Below are positions 16,961 to 24,826 of a DNA stretch of 34,104 nucleotides, one piece after another. The position numbers and the translations under genes were made by a program. The stretch is from positions 1-34,104 of the forward strand of contig NZ_JAHBYG010000045.1 in the NCBI RefSeq assembly GCF_019636075.1, given 5' to 3'. The notes under the pieces were generated by a model. The model made no database searches and was not told the origin of the DNA. It saw only the letters and a list, made by a program, of their open reading frames with translations. Numbering within the stretch: position 1 is the first letter of the stretch; every line of letters starts with the position of its first letter. This DNA comes from Ferrovibrio sp. (GTDB taxonomy: Bacteria > Pseudomonadota > Alphaproteobacteria > Ferrovibrionales > Ferrovibrionaceae).

Positions 16961-18132
16961 TCGGGTGTATTGGGACCGGGTGTATTGGGACCGGGTGTAT
17001 TCGGATTGGGCGCCAGGATTTCACCGGATATCCAGCGCGCCACTTCCGCCATCTCGGCGCGTTCGGTCATCGCCATTGCCATGCTATGGCCCAGCACGGG
17101 GCCGAATTTGAAACCATGGCCCGACGAGCCGCAGAGCGCATAGCCGCGCGGGCCCAAACGCCGGAACTGGAATTTCTCTTCCGGCTGCACATCGTAGAAA
17201 CAGGTTTTGGCCTGCGCCACGCGATAGCCTTCGGCCCCGACCAGGCGGCGGCGCGCGGGCGCCAGGATGGCATCGATCTCGTCCTGGCTCGGCTCTCTGT
17301 CGGCAGAGGGATCGGCGGTATTGCCGAAACTGTGATCGCCGATCTTCAGGCCCAGCCGCATGCCGTCGCCGCAAACCCGCGGCGGCACCGCGTAGAAACC
17401 CGATTGGCCGCCGATATCCAGCAGCATCGGCGCGCGATACCAGGCCGCCACCATTTCGGCCGGTGGCTCCAGATACACCACGGTTTGCCGGCTCGGCCGC
17501 GCCGCATCGCCCAATTCAGGCAGCAGCCTGTTGGTCCACGGCCCGGCTGCCACCAGCACGCAATCGGCCTGCAGGCTTTCGCCATCGGCAAGGCGCACGC
17601 TGCCGGCCTCGGCATCCACCGCCACCACCTGCTGATTGCTGAGCAGACGGATGCCATGATCCAGCAGCCAATGTTTAAGGCTGCCGATGATCGCCTGGGC
17701 GCGCAGCAGGCCGCCATGCTCGCAGCGGAAAGCCTCGACAATGCCGTCGGGATCGAGAAAGGGATAGGCTGCCTGCAATTGCGCGGGCTCCAACGCCTCG
17801 AACTGGATGCCTTCGGCCTGCAGCGTCTCGCGGCTTTGCGCCGCCCAATTGTCATCCTTGCCGGAAAGCACCAGCGTGCCGGTCTCGATCTGCAGCTTCA
17901 CGCCAAGATCGCGCCACAGTACCTCCCAGGCATCATAGGCGGCATGCACCATGCGGGTGTAGCCGCGCGCGGCACCATAGGGATAGCGGATCAGCCGGTG
18001 ATCATCCACCGAAGAGCCCAGCGGGTTGGGCAGCGCGCCCTGCTCCACCAGCGTGACACTGGCGCCCAGATTGCGCAAAGCCCAGGCCGCCGACAGGCCC
18101 ATGATGCCGCCGCCAACGATGATTGCCTTCAC
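16915..18132 (-). CDS. Monomeric sarcosine oxidase-like FAD-dependent amino-acid oxidase
   Basis: This DAO-superfamily flavoenzyme probably oxidises an N-methyl or cyclic secondary amino acid to an imine with H2O2 formation. The Rossmann motif AIIVGGGIMGLSAAWAL lies at residues 3-19. Cys311 in TCFYDVQPEEKF matches the cysteine that binds FAD covalently in MSOX, and SSGHGFKFGPVLG is the C-terminal flavin motif. The 405-residue length includes a C-terminal NPNTPGPNTPGPNTP repeat tail beyond the ~380-residue core. Its start overlaps the ornithine-cyclodeaminase-like gene by four bases (ATGA), so the two are translated together. The substrate cannot be read from sequence; sarcosine, pipecolate and N-methyltryptophan types are all possible. 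Confidence 0.88.
   Translation of the reverse strand: MKAIIVGGGIMGLSAAWALRNLGASVTLVEQGALPNPLGSSVDDHRLIRYPYGAARGYTRMVHAAYDAWEVLWRDLGVKLQIETGTLVLSGKDDNWAAQSRETLQAEGIQFEALEPAQLQAAYPFLDPDGIVEAFRCEHGGLLRAQAIIGSLKHWLLDHGIRLLSNQQVVAVDAEAGSVRLADGESLQADCVLVAAGPWTNRLLPELGDAARPSRQTVVYLEPPAEMVAAWYRAPMLLDIGGQSGFYAVPPRVCGDGMRLGLKIGDHSFGNTADPSADREPSQDEIDAILAPARRRLVGAEGYRVAQAKTCFYDVQPEEKFQFRRLGPRGYALCGSSGHGFKFGPVLGHSMAMAMTERAEMAEVARWISGEILAPNPNTPGPNTPGPNTPDHIIPVPASASDSKG
16963..17007. repeat. 15-bp tandem repeat, 3 copies, at the 3' end of the flavoenzyme gene
   Basis: GGGTGTATTGGGACC is repeated exactly at 16963-16977 and 16978-16992, with a diverged third copy to 17007. The minus strand reads PNTPG repeats. 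It begins two bases after the stop codon of the convergent dipeptidase gene. Confidence 0.92.
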
Positions 18133-19067
18133 GATGCCACCTCATAAGTCAGTTCAGCAGCCGCCAGATCCTCCAGCGCGAAGCCTACCGATTTGAACAG
18201 CGTGATCTCTTGTTCGTCCCGGCGGCCAACGGCCTCGCCGCGCACCAGGCCGAACAGATCGCCGCCGAGATCGGCCTCGCGCAGCAGGCCGCTGGCCAGC
18301 GGCTGGATGATATCGCCGGCCTCTTTCAATGCGCCGGCCCGGGTATCCACATAAACCCGGGCGCGTTGCACCGCTTCGTCATCGGCCTCGCGCATTTGCG
18401 GCGTGAAACCGCCCACCAGATCGAGATGCGTGCCGGGCTTGAGCCAGGCGCCCTTGATCAATGGCTGCTGACTGAGCGTGGCGCAGGAAATCACATCGGC
18501 TTCGCGCACCGCCGGTTCCAGATCGGGCAGCACACGGATACGCACGCGCAGATCGGCCAGGTCGCGCGCCAGTTTTTCCGCCTTGGCCATATCGCGGTTC
18601 CACAGCGTGACCAGGCCATAGCGCCGTACCGCCAGATGAGCGCGCACCAGATGCGGCGCCAGTGCACCCGCGCCTACCATCAGCAGGCTATGGGCATTGC
18701 CGCGCGCCAGATAACCCGCCGCCAGCGCCGAAGCGCAGCCGGTGCGCCGCAACGTAAGCGCCACGCCATCGATCACTGCCTTGGGCTGGCCGTTGCGGGC
18801 ATCGAACAGGATATAGGCGCCGATCACGCTGGGCAGTCCCTGGCCCGGATTGTCTGGATAGACACTCACCATCTTGATGCCGACATGCCGCCCGCTCTGC
18901 CAGGCCGGCATCACCAGCAGCAGGCCATCGGCACCGACCGGATTGGCGATCTGGTAATGCTGGCGCAGCGGCACTTCGCCGCCTTCGAGGAAAGCCTCGC
19001 GCAGACGTTCGATCAGCGCCGGGTAATCCAGCGCGGCATGCACTGCGGCGGCATCTATATGACGCAT
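18129..19067 (-). CDS. Ornithine cyclodeaminase/mu-crystallin family protein
   Basis: Members deaminate ornithine to proline or reduce cyclic ketimines and iminoacids with NAD(P)H. The start at 19065-19067 (MRHIDAAAVHAALDYPALIE) leaves one base after lapA; the longer frame to 19169 overlaps lapA and has no family match. Of 312 residues, the Rossmann part includes LLMVGAGALAPHLVRAHLAV, and the N-terminal part has GIKMVSVYPDN and LTLRRTGCASALAA. It ends GDLFGLVRGEAVGRR, DEQEITLFKSVGFALEDLAA, the family signature. Coupling with the imine-forming flavoenzyme suggests ketimine reduction rather than ornithine catabolism, but that is inference. Confidence 0.88.
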   Translation of the reverse strand: MRHIDAAAVHAALDYPALIERLREAFLEGGEVPLRQHYQIANPVGADGLLLVMPAWQSGRHVGIKMVSVYPDNPGQGLPSVIGAYILFDARNGQPKAVIDGVALTLRRTGCASALAAGYLARGNAHSLLMVGAGALAPHLVRAHLAVRRYGLVTLWNRDMAKAEKLARDLADLRVRIRVLPDLEPAVREADVISCATLSQQPLIKGAWLKPGTHLDLVGGFTPQMREADDEAVQRARVYVDTRAGALKEAGDIIQPLASGLLREADLGGDLFGLVRGEAVGRRDEQEITLFKSVGFALEDLAAAELTYEVAS

Positions 19068-19068
19068 G

Positions 19069-19341
19069 TCAGGCTTTCGGACCGCTGCCATCCAACGCAG
19101 TGGAGGAAGGGGCGGGTTTTTTCGGTTGGCGCTTACCGCCCAGCCATTGCCCGAGCGCACCCAGCACAAGGCCGACCAGGAAAATCCCGAACACCAGCAG
19201 ATAGAGCGGCAGATCCATCGCGAAGGGCAGCGGATCGAGCGAAACGCTCACGGTTTGCCGGTTGGCCACGGCAAACACCGCCAGCAGGAGCAGCACAAGC
19301 GCCGCGATCAGCAGCCGCAGAAAACGCAGCAGCGGCGCCAT
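19069..19341 (-). CDS. lapA: LapA-domain inner-membrane protein
   Basis: This is a small protein of 90 residues with two transmembrane helices (residues about 8-26 and 43-66) and a short cytoplasmic tail rich in Lys/Pro/Ser. The pattern NRQTVSVSLDPLPF between helices is typical of the LapA/DUF1049 family, which in E. coli works with LapB in controlling lipopolysaccharide synthesis. It follows ihfB by 6 bases, as in many alphas and gammas. No lapB follows here; the next gene is the cyclodeaminase homologue. Confidence 0.88.
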   Translation of the reverse strand: MAPLLRFLRLLIAALVLLLLAVFAVANRQTVSVSLDPLPFAMDLPLYLLVFGIFLVGLVLGALGQWLGGKRQPKKPAPSSTALDGSGPKA

Positions 19342-19347
19342 GGCGGA

Positions 19348-19677
19348 TTAATCGGCGCCTGGAGCGGCACCGGAAGCGGCGGCAGCGGCGGCCTTGGCGG
19401 CAAGATTGAGTTTCTGACGCAATTCCTTGCCGGTCTTGAAGAAGGGCACGTATTTCTCGGCCACATCCACAGCGCTGCCAGTGCGCGGATTGCGACCGGT
19501 GCGGGCCGGGCGGCATTTCACCGAAAAGGCACCGAAACCGCGCAATTCCACCCGGTCGCCACGGGCCAGGGCGTTGGCGATTTCATCGAAAATCGTGCCC
19601 ACGATACGTTCGATATCGCGCTGGGTAAGATGCTGATTGTTTTCAGCCAGGCGATTGATCAGTTCAGACTTAATCAT
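19348..19677 (-). CDS. ihfB: Integration host factor subunit beta
   Basis: This DNA-bending subunit forms a heterodimer with IHF-alpha and organises promoters, replication origins and recombination sites. The ATG at 19675-19677 is preceded by a strong GGGGGAG ribosome-binding site; the frame to 19734 adds unconserved residues. The 109 residues include [21 protein letters not shown] (first 19 being the start of the dimerisation arm), the minor-groove loop GRNPRTG at 61-67 and [15 protein letters not shown]. An Ala-rich tail of about 18 residues follows. It lies between sppA and lapA; rpsA, often next to ihfB, is not in this window. Confidence 0.95.
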   Translation of the reverse strand: MIKSELINRLAENNQHLTQRDIERIVGTIFDEIANALARGDRVELRGFGAFSVKCRPARTGRNPRTGSAVDVAEKYVPFFKTGKELRQKLNLAAKAAAAAASGAAPGAD

Positions 19678-19751
19678 GCCAACTCCCCCATCGCGTCCGA
19701 TGCCCCGGCGCCCCTGAGGCGGGACCAGACGCACCCATGCCCCCGTTATTA

Positions 19752-20681
19752 TTAGTCAGCGTGCCAAACCGAAACCAGTCCGTCAAGCCTAAGCCGTTCC
19801 CCGATAAGGGTTTTTCCCAGAAAGCTGGCTGCCGACTTGCCCAACAGGCCGCTCAGCGCCGATGTCGGCGGCTCTGACGGCAGGTCGCGGATGGGCAATT
19901 GCAGCGGGATTCCATGCTGCTTGGCCAGCCAGTCGCGTGCCTCGGCCTCGGCGCCTAGGCCATCGATCAGGCCCAATTGCAACGCCGCGCGGCCGGAATA
20001 AACCCGGCCATCGGCCAGTTTGGCCACCTCGGCACGATCTAGATTCCGGCGGCGGCTGACCAGATCGACGAACCATTCATGGGTTTCCTGCACCATGCGG
20101 CGGATCTGTTCGCGGCCGGCCGGCGAGAGCGGCTTGATCGGCGAGGGTTCGTCTTTCAGCGCGCCGGACGCGATGCTTTCAGCGCTGACCCCCACCTTTT
20201 CCATCAATTTGGAGAATTCGGCGGTCTGGAACAGCACGCCGATCGAGCCGGTAAGCGAGGTTTCCCGCGCCAGCACATGATCGGCGGCCACGGCGGCCAT
20301 ATACCCGGCCGAAGCGCCCAATGTGCCGATCACCGCCACCACCGGCTTCACCTCGGCCACCTTGCGCAGCGAGGTGTATAGCTCCTCGCCGCCATAGGTG
20401 GAGCCGCCAGGGCTGTTGATCACCACGATCAGCGCCTTGGCGCGCGGATCCTCGGCGGCTTCCTCAAGCTGTTCGACCAGCCAGGGATTCTGGGTGATGA
20501 CCCCCACCACATCCAGCCGCGCCACATGCACCTGGCGGCTTTGCACCAGGTTGCCGGGATCCAGCCGCCATAACAGGCCAAGGCCCAGGCCCAGCAGGGC
20601 CAGCACCGCCGTCAGGCGCCACCAGAAAACCCGCCGCGCCAGGCGCTTGCGTTCCAATATTGCATCGATATCGAGTGACAT
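19752..20681 (-). CDS. sppA: Signal peptide peptidase SppA (S49 family serine protease)
   Basis: SppA degrades cleaved signal peptides at the inner membrane. A single membrane anchor spans residues about 20-38 ([19 protein letters not shown]). The protease domain has [16 protein letters not shown], the nucleophile Ser124 in [12 protein letters not shown] and the catalytic Lys176 in [11 protein letters not shown]. The 309 residues make it the short, single-domain form. It is followed by ihfB after 74 bases and preceded by the SCP2 gene after 36 bases. Confidence 0.94.
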   Translation of the reverse strand: MSLDIDAILERKRLARRVFWWRLTAVLALLGLGLGLLWRLDPGNLVQSRQVHVARLDVVGVITQNPWLVEQLEEAAEDPRAKALIVVINSPGGSTYGGEELYTSLRKVAEVKPVVAVIGTLGASAGYMAAVAADHVLARETSLTGSIGVLFQTAEFSKLMEKVGVSAESIASGALKDEPSPIKPLSPAGREQIRRMVQETHEWFVDLVSRRRNLDRAEVAKLADGRVYSGRAALQLGLIDGLGAEAEARDWLAKQHGIPLQLPIRDLPSEPPTSALSGLLGKSAASFLGKTLIGERLRLDGLVSVWHAD

Positions 20682-20717
20682 GGCGGCAGTTTAGCCGTGA
20701 TGCGCGCCGGATGCCAG

Positions 20718-21011
20718 TTACCCCAGAAGCGATTGCAGCTTCATGGCGATGCCCATATTCCCCTTCACCTTCAGCTTGCCCATCATGAAGGCGGTGGTGG
20801 GATCGAGATCGCCGCTGCTCAGCGCCAGGAAATTGGCCTGCGAAATGGTGATGGTGCAATCGGCATCGGCATCCTCGTTGGACACCGTGTTGTTGTTGCC
20901 ATCGACGAAAACCACGCCATCGTCGCCAAAATCGAATTTCACCGTAGCGTTGAGGTTGCTGCCATTGGCCACGCGGTCGGCCAGGCCCTTGGTGATCTCT
21001 GCGAGCGACAT
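20718..21011 (-). CDS. SCP2 sterol-binding domain protein
   Basis: This 97-residue, single-domain protein of the SCP2/SCPx type binds lipids or acyl-CoAs in a hydrophobic tunnel. Residues 20-97 show the fold's pattern: VKFDFGDDGVVFVDG, ADCTITISQANFLALSSGDLD, and PTTAFMMGKLKVKGNMGIAM. No signal peptide is present. It is transcribed divergently from the acyl-CoA carboxylase operon across a 130-bp region containing a perfect palindrome, so the two may share a regulator. The lipid bound is unknown; acyl-CoA carriage for the neighbouring pathway is plausible. Confidence 0.9.
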   Translation of the reverse strand: MSLAEITKGLADRVANGSNLNATVKFDFGDDGVVFVDGNNNTVSNEDADADCTITISQANFLALSSGDLDPTTAFMMGKLKVKGNMGIAMKLQSLLG

Positions 21012-21064
21012 GGTTTTCTCCCTGATGCTTTCGGGCTGTGCAATCCATCTGGCACAGCGCCCGC

Positions 21065-21102
21065 AAGCTACCTTGACGTTTACGTAAACGTCAAGGTAGC
21101 TT
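21065..21102. promoter_or_regulatory. Perfect 38-bp palindrome between SCP2 gene and acyl-CoA operon
   Basis: The left arm AAGCTACCTTGACGTTTAC (21065-21083) is the exact reverse complement of 21084-21102, with no central gap. Each strand carries TTGACG, a good -35 element, and repeated ACGT cores. It lies in the divergent promoter region. The ACGT-rich design resembles operators of MerR-type regulators such as LiuR that control branched-chain acyl-CoA catabolism; the match is from memory. A dual operator controlling both directions is the likeliest role. Confidence 0.75.
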
Positions 21103-21141
21103 CTGTTTTAAATATAGATGAGGAAATGCCAGGGAGCAGCC

Positions 21142-22017
21142 ATGACAGGCTATGCATCGGTTTTCCGGCCGGGATTGTTTCAGGACCAGGTAGCGATCGT
21201 CACCGGCGGCGGCAGTGGCATCGGCCGCTGCACGGCGCATGAACTGGCCAGCCTTGGCGCCAGCCTGGCCCTGGTAGGCCGCAAGCGCGACAAACTGGAC
21301 GCCGTGGCAGCCGAAATCGTGCAGGATGCCGGCACGCCCGTCGCTTGTTTTACATGCGATATCCGCGAGGAAGCCCAGGTGGCTGAAACCATCAAGGCGA
21401 TCCTGGCGCGTTTCGGCCGCATCGATGCCCTGGTGAACAATGCCGGCGGGCAATTCCCCGCGCCCCTGGCCGCGATCAACCAGAAAGGCTGGGAGACCGT
21501 GGTGCGCAACAACCTCACCGGTGGTTTCCTGATGGCGCGCGAAGCCTATACGCAATGGATGAACGACCATGGCGGCGCCATCGTGAATATCGTGGCCGAT
21601 ATGTGGAACGGCATGCCCGGCATGGGCCATAGCGGCGCGGCGCGCGCCGGCATGGTGAATTTCACCGAAACCGCGGCCAGCGAATGGGCGGTATCGGGTG
21701 TGCGGGTGAATGCCGTGGCCCCGGGCTGGGTGGCCTCATCCGGCATGGATACCTATCCCGACTGGATGCATGCGCAGATCCGTTCCATGCGCCAGCATGT
21801 GCCGCTGCAACGCCTGGCCAGCGAGGCGGAAATCTCGGCCGCCATCGTATTCCTGCTCACGCCCGCCGCCGGCTTCATCACCGGTGCTTGCCTGCGCGTG
21901 GATGGCGGCGTGCCCAATGCGCGGCGCCATATGGCGCTGCCCAAGCATGATAATTCCGAGGCCTTCGAGGGCTTTCACCGCGCGGTGATGCCCAAGGTTT
22001 TGCAGGGAGACGACTGA
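21142..22017 (+). CDS. Short-chain dehydrogenase/reductase with altered catalytic residues
   Basis: The ATG at 21142 has GGGAG five bases before it; an in-frame ATG at 21118 is less likely. Of 291 residues, the NAD(P)-binding motif TGGGSGIG lies at 21-28 and NNAGG at 99-103. Where classical SDRs have YxxxK, this protein has His163 and Arg168 (HSGAARAGMVNF). Similar HSGAAR sequences occur in SDRs annotated for citronellol/citronellal oxidation and dienoyl-CoA reductases, as far as I recall. It is the first gene of the operon, with the carboxyltransferase starting one base after its stop, so it probably acts on the same acyl chain as alcohol/aldehyde oxidoreductase or enoyl-CoA-type reductase. 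Confidence 0.88.
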   Translation: MTGYASVFRPGLFQDQVAIVTGGGSGIGRCTAHELASLGASLALVGRKRDKLDAVAAEIVQDAGTPVACFTCDIREEAQVAETIKAILARFGRIDALVNNAGGQFPAPLAAINQKGWETVVRNNLTGGFLMAREAYTQWMNDHGGAIVNIVADMWNGMPGMGHSGAARAGMVNFTETAASEWAVSGVRVNAVAPGWVASSGMDTYPDWMHAQIRSMRQHVPLQRLASEAEISAAIVFLLTPAAGFITGACLRVDGGVPNARRHMALPKHDNSEAFEGFHRAVMPKVLQGDD

Positions 22018-22018
22018 C

Positions 22019-23638
22019 ATGGCGATCATCGATTCCCGCATCGACCCCAACAGCGAATCCTTCAAACGCAACCGCGCCGACATGCTGGCGCTGATCGACG
22101 GCTTCCGCGCACTTGAACAGCGCGTGCGCGATACCTCCAATGCCAAACTGCCGGTATTTCAAAAGCGCGGCCAATTGACGCCGCGCCAACGCCTGGCGCA
22201 TCTCTTGGATCGCGGCGCGCCCTGGCTGGAAATCTCCACGCTCTGCGGCCTGAACATGCATGACGACGATGGCGCCGAGAATATCATGGGCGGCGGCTTC
22301 ATCGCCGGCATCGGTTTCGTTTCCGGCATCCGCTGCTTGGTTACCGCCAGCGATTCCGGCATCAAGGGCGGCACCATCGCGCCGATGGGTTTGCGCAAAA
22401 GCCTGCGCGCCCAGAACATCGCCCTGCAAAACAAATTGCCGGTGGTTAACCTTGTCGAATCCGGCGGTGCCAATCTGAACTACCAAGCCGATATCTTCGT
22501 GGATGGCGGACGCGGCTTTGCCAATCAGGCGCGGCTTTCGGCGGCCGGGATTCCGCAGGTCACCATCGTGCATGGCTCGTCCACCGCTGGCGGCGCCTAT
22601 ATTCCCGGCATGTCGGATTACGTCGTCGTCGTGAAGAACCGCGCCAAGATTTTCCTGGCCGGGCCGCCCTTGCTGAAATCCGCCACCGGCGAGATCGCGA
22701 CAGACGAAGAGCTTGGCGGCGCCGATCTGCATGCCACCGTTTCCGGCGTGGCGGAATATCTGGCCGAGGACGATGCCGATGCCATCCGCATCGGCCGCGA
22801 GATCATGGCCCGCCTGCCCTGGAACCAGCGCCTGCCGCCGCGCCTGGTGAAATCCTGGCGCGAACCGCGTTATACCGCCGACGAACTTTGCGGCGTGGTG
22901 CCCACGGATTATCGCAAGCCATACGATGTGCGCGAGGTGATCGCCCGGTTGGTGGACGATAGCGACTTCACCGATTTCAAGCCGCTTTACGGCACGCATA
23001 CGGTGTGCGGCCAGGCCAGCATCGAGGGCGAGGCAGTGGGCCTGATCGGCAATAACGGCCCGATCGATCCGCAGGGCGCGGTGAAGGCGGCGCAATTCAT
23101 CCAGCTTTGCGACCAGGCCGACATGCCCATCGTGTTTTTGCAGAACACCACCGGCTATATGGTGGGCAAGGAAGCCGAACGCGGCGGCATCGTGAAGCAT
23201 GGCTCGAAGATGATCCAGGCCGTGACCAATGCCCGCGTGCCGAAACTCACTTTGCATATCGGCGCCAGTTTCGGCGCCGGCAATTACGGCATGTGCGGGC
23301 GATCCTACGATCCGCGCTTCATCTTCGCCTGGCCGAATAACCGCATCGCGGTGATGGGCCCTGAGCAAGCCGCCGGCGTGCTGGCCATCGTGGCGGAAGA
23401 AAAATTCCGCCGTGCCGGCGCCGAACCCGATGCCGCCATGCTGGATGGCATGAAGGCGAAGGTGACCGCCAAGATGGAAAAGGAAAGCACGGCTTTGTTC
23501 GCCACTGCGCGGATGTGGGACGACGGCCTGATCGATCCGCGCGACAGCCGCCGCCTGCTGGCCGATTGCCTGGCGATGACCCGCGAAGCCGATCTGCGCA
23601 CACCGAAGGCCAACGCCTTCGGCATCGCGCGCATGTAA
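22019..23638 (+). CDS. Acyl-CoA carboxylase carboxyltransferase (beta) subunit, MCC/GCC type
   Basis: This subunit transfers CO2 from carboxybiotin to an acyl-CoA, such as 3-methylcrotonyl-CoA or geranyl-CoA. The 539 residues contain both crotonase-fold halves, with VESGGANLNYQADIFVDGGR and HGSSTAGGAYIPGMSDYVVV in the first and FLQNTTGYMVGKEAERGGIV and GASFGAGNYGMCGRSYDPRF in the second. The latter is the MCC-family biotin/CoA-site region. It pairs with the biotin-carrying alpha subunit two genes downstream. The sequence GANLNYQADIFVDGGRGFAN differs from typical LiuB (which has FPDREHFGR there), which points away from plain methylcrotonyl-CoA carboxylase. I leave the substrate open. Confidence 0.93.
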   Translation: MAIIDSRIDPNSESFKRNRADMLALIDGFRALEQRVRDTSNAKLPVFQKRGQLTPRQRLAHLLDRGAPWLEISTLCGLNMHDDDGAENIMGGGFIAGIGFVSGIRCLVTASDSGIKGGTIAPMGLRKSLRAQNIALQNKLPVVNLVESGGANLNYQADIFVDGGRGFANQARLSAAGIPQVTIVHGSSTAGGAYIPGMSDYVVVVKNRAKIFLAGPPLLKSATGEIATDEELGGADLHATVSGVAEYLAEDDADAIRIGREIMARLPWNQRLPPRLVKSWREPRYTADELCGVVPTDYRKPYDVREVIARLVDDSDFTDFKPLYGTHTVCGQASIEGEAVGLIGNNGPIDPQGAVKAAQFIQLCDQADMPIVFLQNTTGYMVGKEAERGGIVKHGSKMIQAVTNARVPKLTLHIGASFGAGNYGMCGRSYDPRFIFAWPNNRIAVMGPEQAAGVLAIVAEEKFRRAGAEPDAAMLDGMKAKVTAKMEKESTALFATARMWDDGLIDPRDSRRLLADCLAMTREADLRTPKANAFGIARM

Positions 23639-23664
23639 AGAAAAACGACAGGGAGACAACCGAG

Positions 23665-24825
23665 ATGCAATTCACCCAGGAACATGAAGAGATTCGCCGC
23701 AACCTCATCAAGTTCATCGACAGCGAAATCAATCCGCATGTGGAGGAATGGGAGCGCGATGGCGCTTTTCCCGCCCATGCCCTGTTCAAGAAAATGGGCG
23801 ATCTCGGCTTCCTCGGCATCAACAAGCCAACCGAGTATGGCGGTCTCGGCCTGGATTACTCCTATCAGATGGTGATGATCGAGGCGCTGGGCCATATCAA
23901 TTGCGGCGGCGTGCCGATGGGCATCGGCGTGCAGACCGATATGGGCACCCCAGCCTTGGCCCGCTTCGGTTCGGATGAATTGCGGAAAGAGTTTCTCGCG
24001 CCCGCCATTGCCGGCGAGCAGGTGGTCTGCCTCGGCGTGTCGGAAGTCGGCGCCGGATCTGATGTGGCCGGCATCAAGACCACGGCGCGCAAGGACGGCG
24101 ACGATTATGTGATCAATGGCGGCAAGATGTGGACCACCAACGGCACGCAAGCCGACTGGATGTGCCTGCTGGCCAATACCGGCGACGGCCCGATCCATCA
24201 GAACAAGTCGTTGATCTGCGTGCCGATGAAAACCAAGGGCGTGCAGATCGCCCGCAAGCTGGACAAGCTTGGCATGCGCTCATCCGACACCGCGCAGGTT
24301 TATCTGGACGATGTGCGGGTGCCGCAACGCTATCGCATCGGCCAGGAAGGCCATGGCTTCGTGTATCAGATGCGGCAATTCCAGGAAGAACGGCTGTGGT
24401 GCGCTTTCTCGTCGCTGATGGCGTTCGACCGCCATATCGACGAGACGATTGATTACACCCGCCAGCGCAAAGCCTTCGGGCAATCCATCCTGGATAATCA
24501 GGTGGTGCATTTCCGCCTGGCCGAATTGCGCACCGAAGTGGAATTGCTGCGGTCGATCAGCTATCGCGCCGCCGATCTGATGCTGCAGGGCGAGGATGTG
24601 ACCATGCTGGCATCCATGGCCAAGCTGAAGGCCGGCCGCCTGGCGCGCGAAATCACCGATGCCTGCCTGCAATATTTCGGCGGCATGGGCTTCATGAACG
24701 AAACCCCGATCAGCCGCGCCTACCGCGACAGCCGCCTGGCTTCCATCGGCGGCGGCGCCGACGAGGTGATGCTGGGCATCATCTCGAAATACATGGGCAT
24801 CCTGCCGGGCAAGCGGAAGGACTAG
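23665..24825 (+). CDS. Acyl-CoA dehydrogenase (first of two in the operon)
   Basis: This FAD enzyme introduces the alpha-beta double bond in an acyl-CoA. The ATG at 23665 has GGGAG 10 bases upstream and gives 386 residues. Motifs are GVSEVGAGSDVAGIKTTA and WTTNGTQADWM (FAD/substrate binding), KLGMRSSDTAQVYLDDVRVP, and YFGGMGFMNETPISRAYRD. The MCAD-type catalytic Glu in YEGT is replaced by GGGAD, whereas a Glu lies in FQEERLW near residue 244, where isovaleryl-CoA dehydrogenases keep theirs. That suggests a branched substrate. Its place between the carboxylase subunits resembles citronellyl-CoA dehydrogenase (AtuD) or isovaleryl-CoA dehydrogenase. Confidence 0.93.
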   Translation: MQFTQEHEEIRRNLIKFIDSEINPHVEEWERDGAFPAHALFKKMGDLGFLGINKPTEYGGLGLDYSYQMVMIEALGHINCGGVPMGIGVQTDMGTPALARFGSDELRKEFLAPAIAGEQVVCLGVSEVGAGSDVAGIKTTARKDGDDYVINGGKMWTTNGTQADWMCLLANTGDGPIHQNKSLICVPMKTKGVQIARKLDKLGMRSSDTAQVYLDDVRVPQRYRIGQEGHGFVYQMRQFQEERLWCAFSSLMAFDRHIDETIDYTRQRKAFGQSILDNQVVHFRLAELRTEVELLRSISYRAADLMLQGEDVTMLASMAKLKAGRLAREITDACLQYFGGMGFMNETPISRAYRDSRLASIGGGADEVMLGIISKYMGILPGKRKD

Positions 24826-24826
24826 T

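Noticed and set aside
21065..21102. The palindrome as a transcription terminator
   Set aside because: It lies between two divergent gene starts, not after any gene, so an operator is more consistent.
21878..23659. Minus-strand 593-codon open frame opposite the carboxyltransferase
   Set aside because: The opposite strand encodes a full, well-conserved enzyme with ribosome-binding sites and operon spacing; the antisense translation has no recognisable domain.
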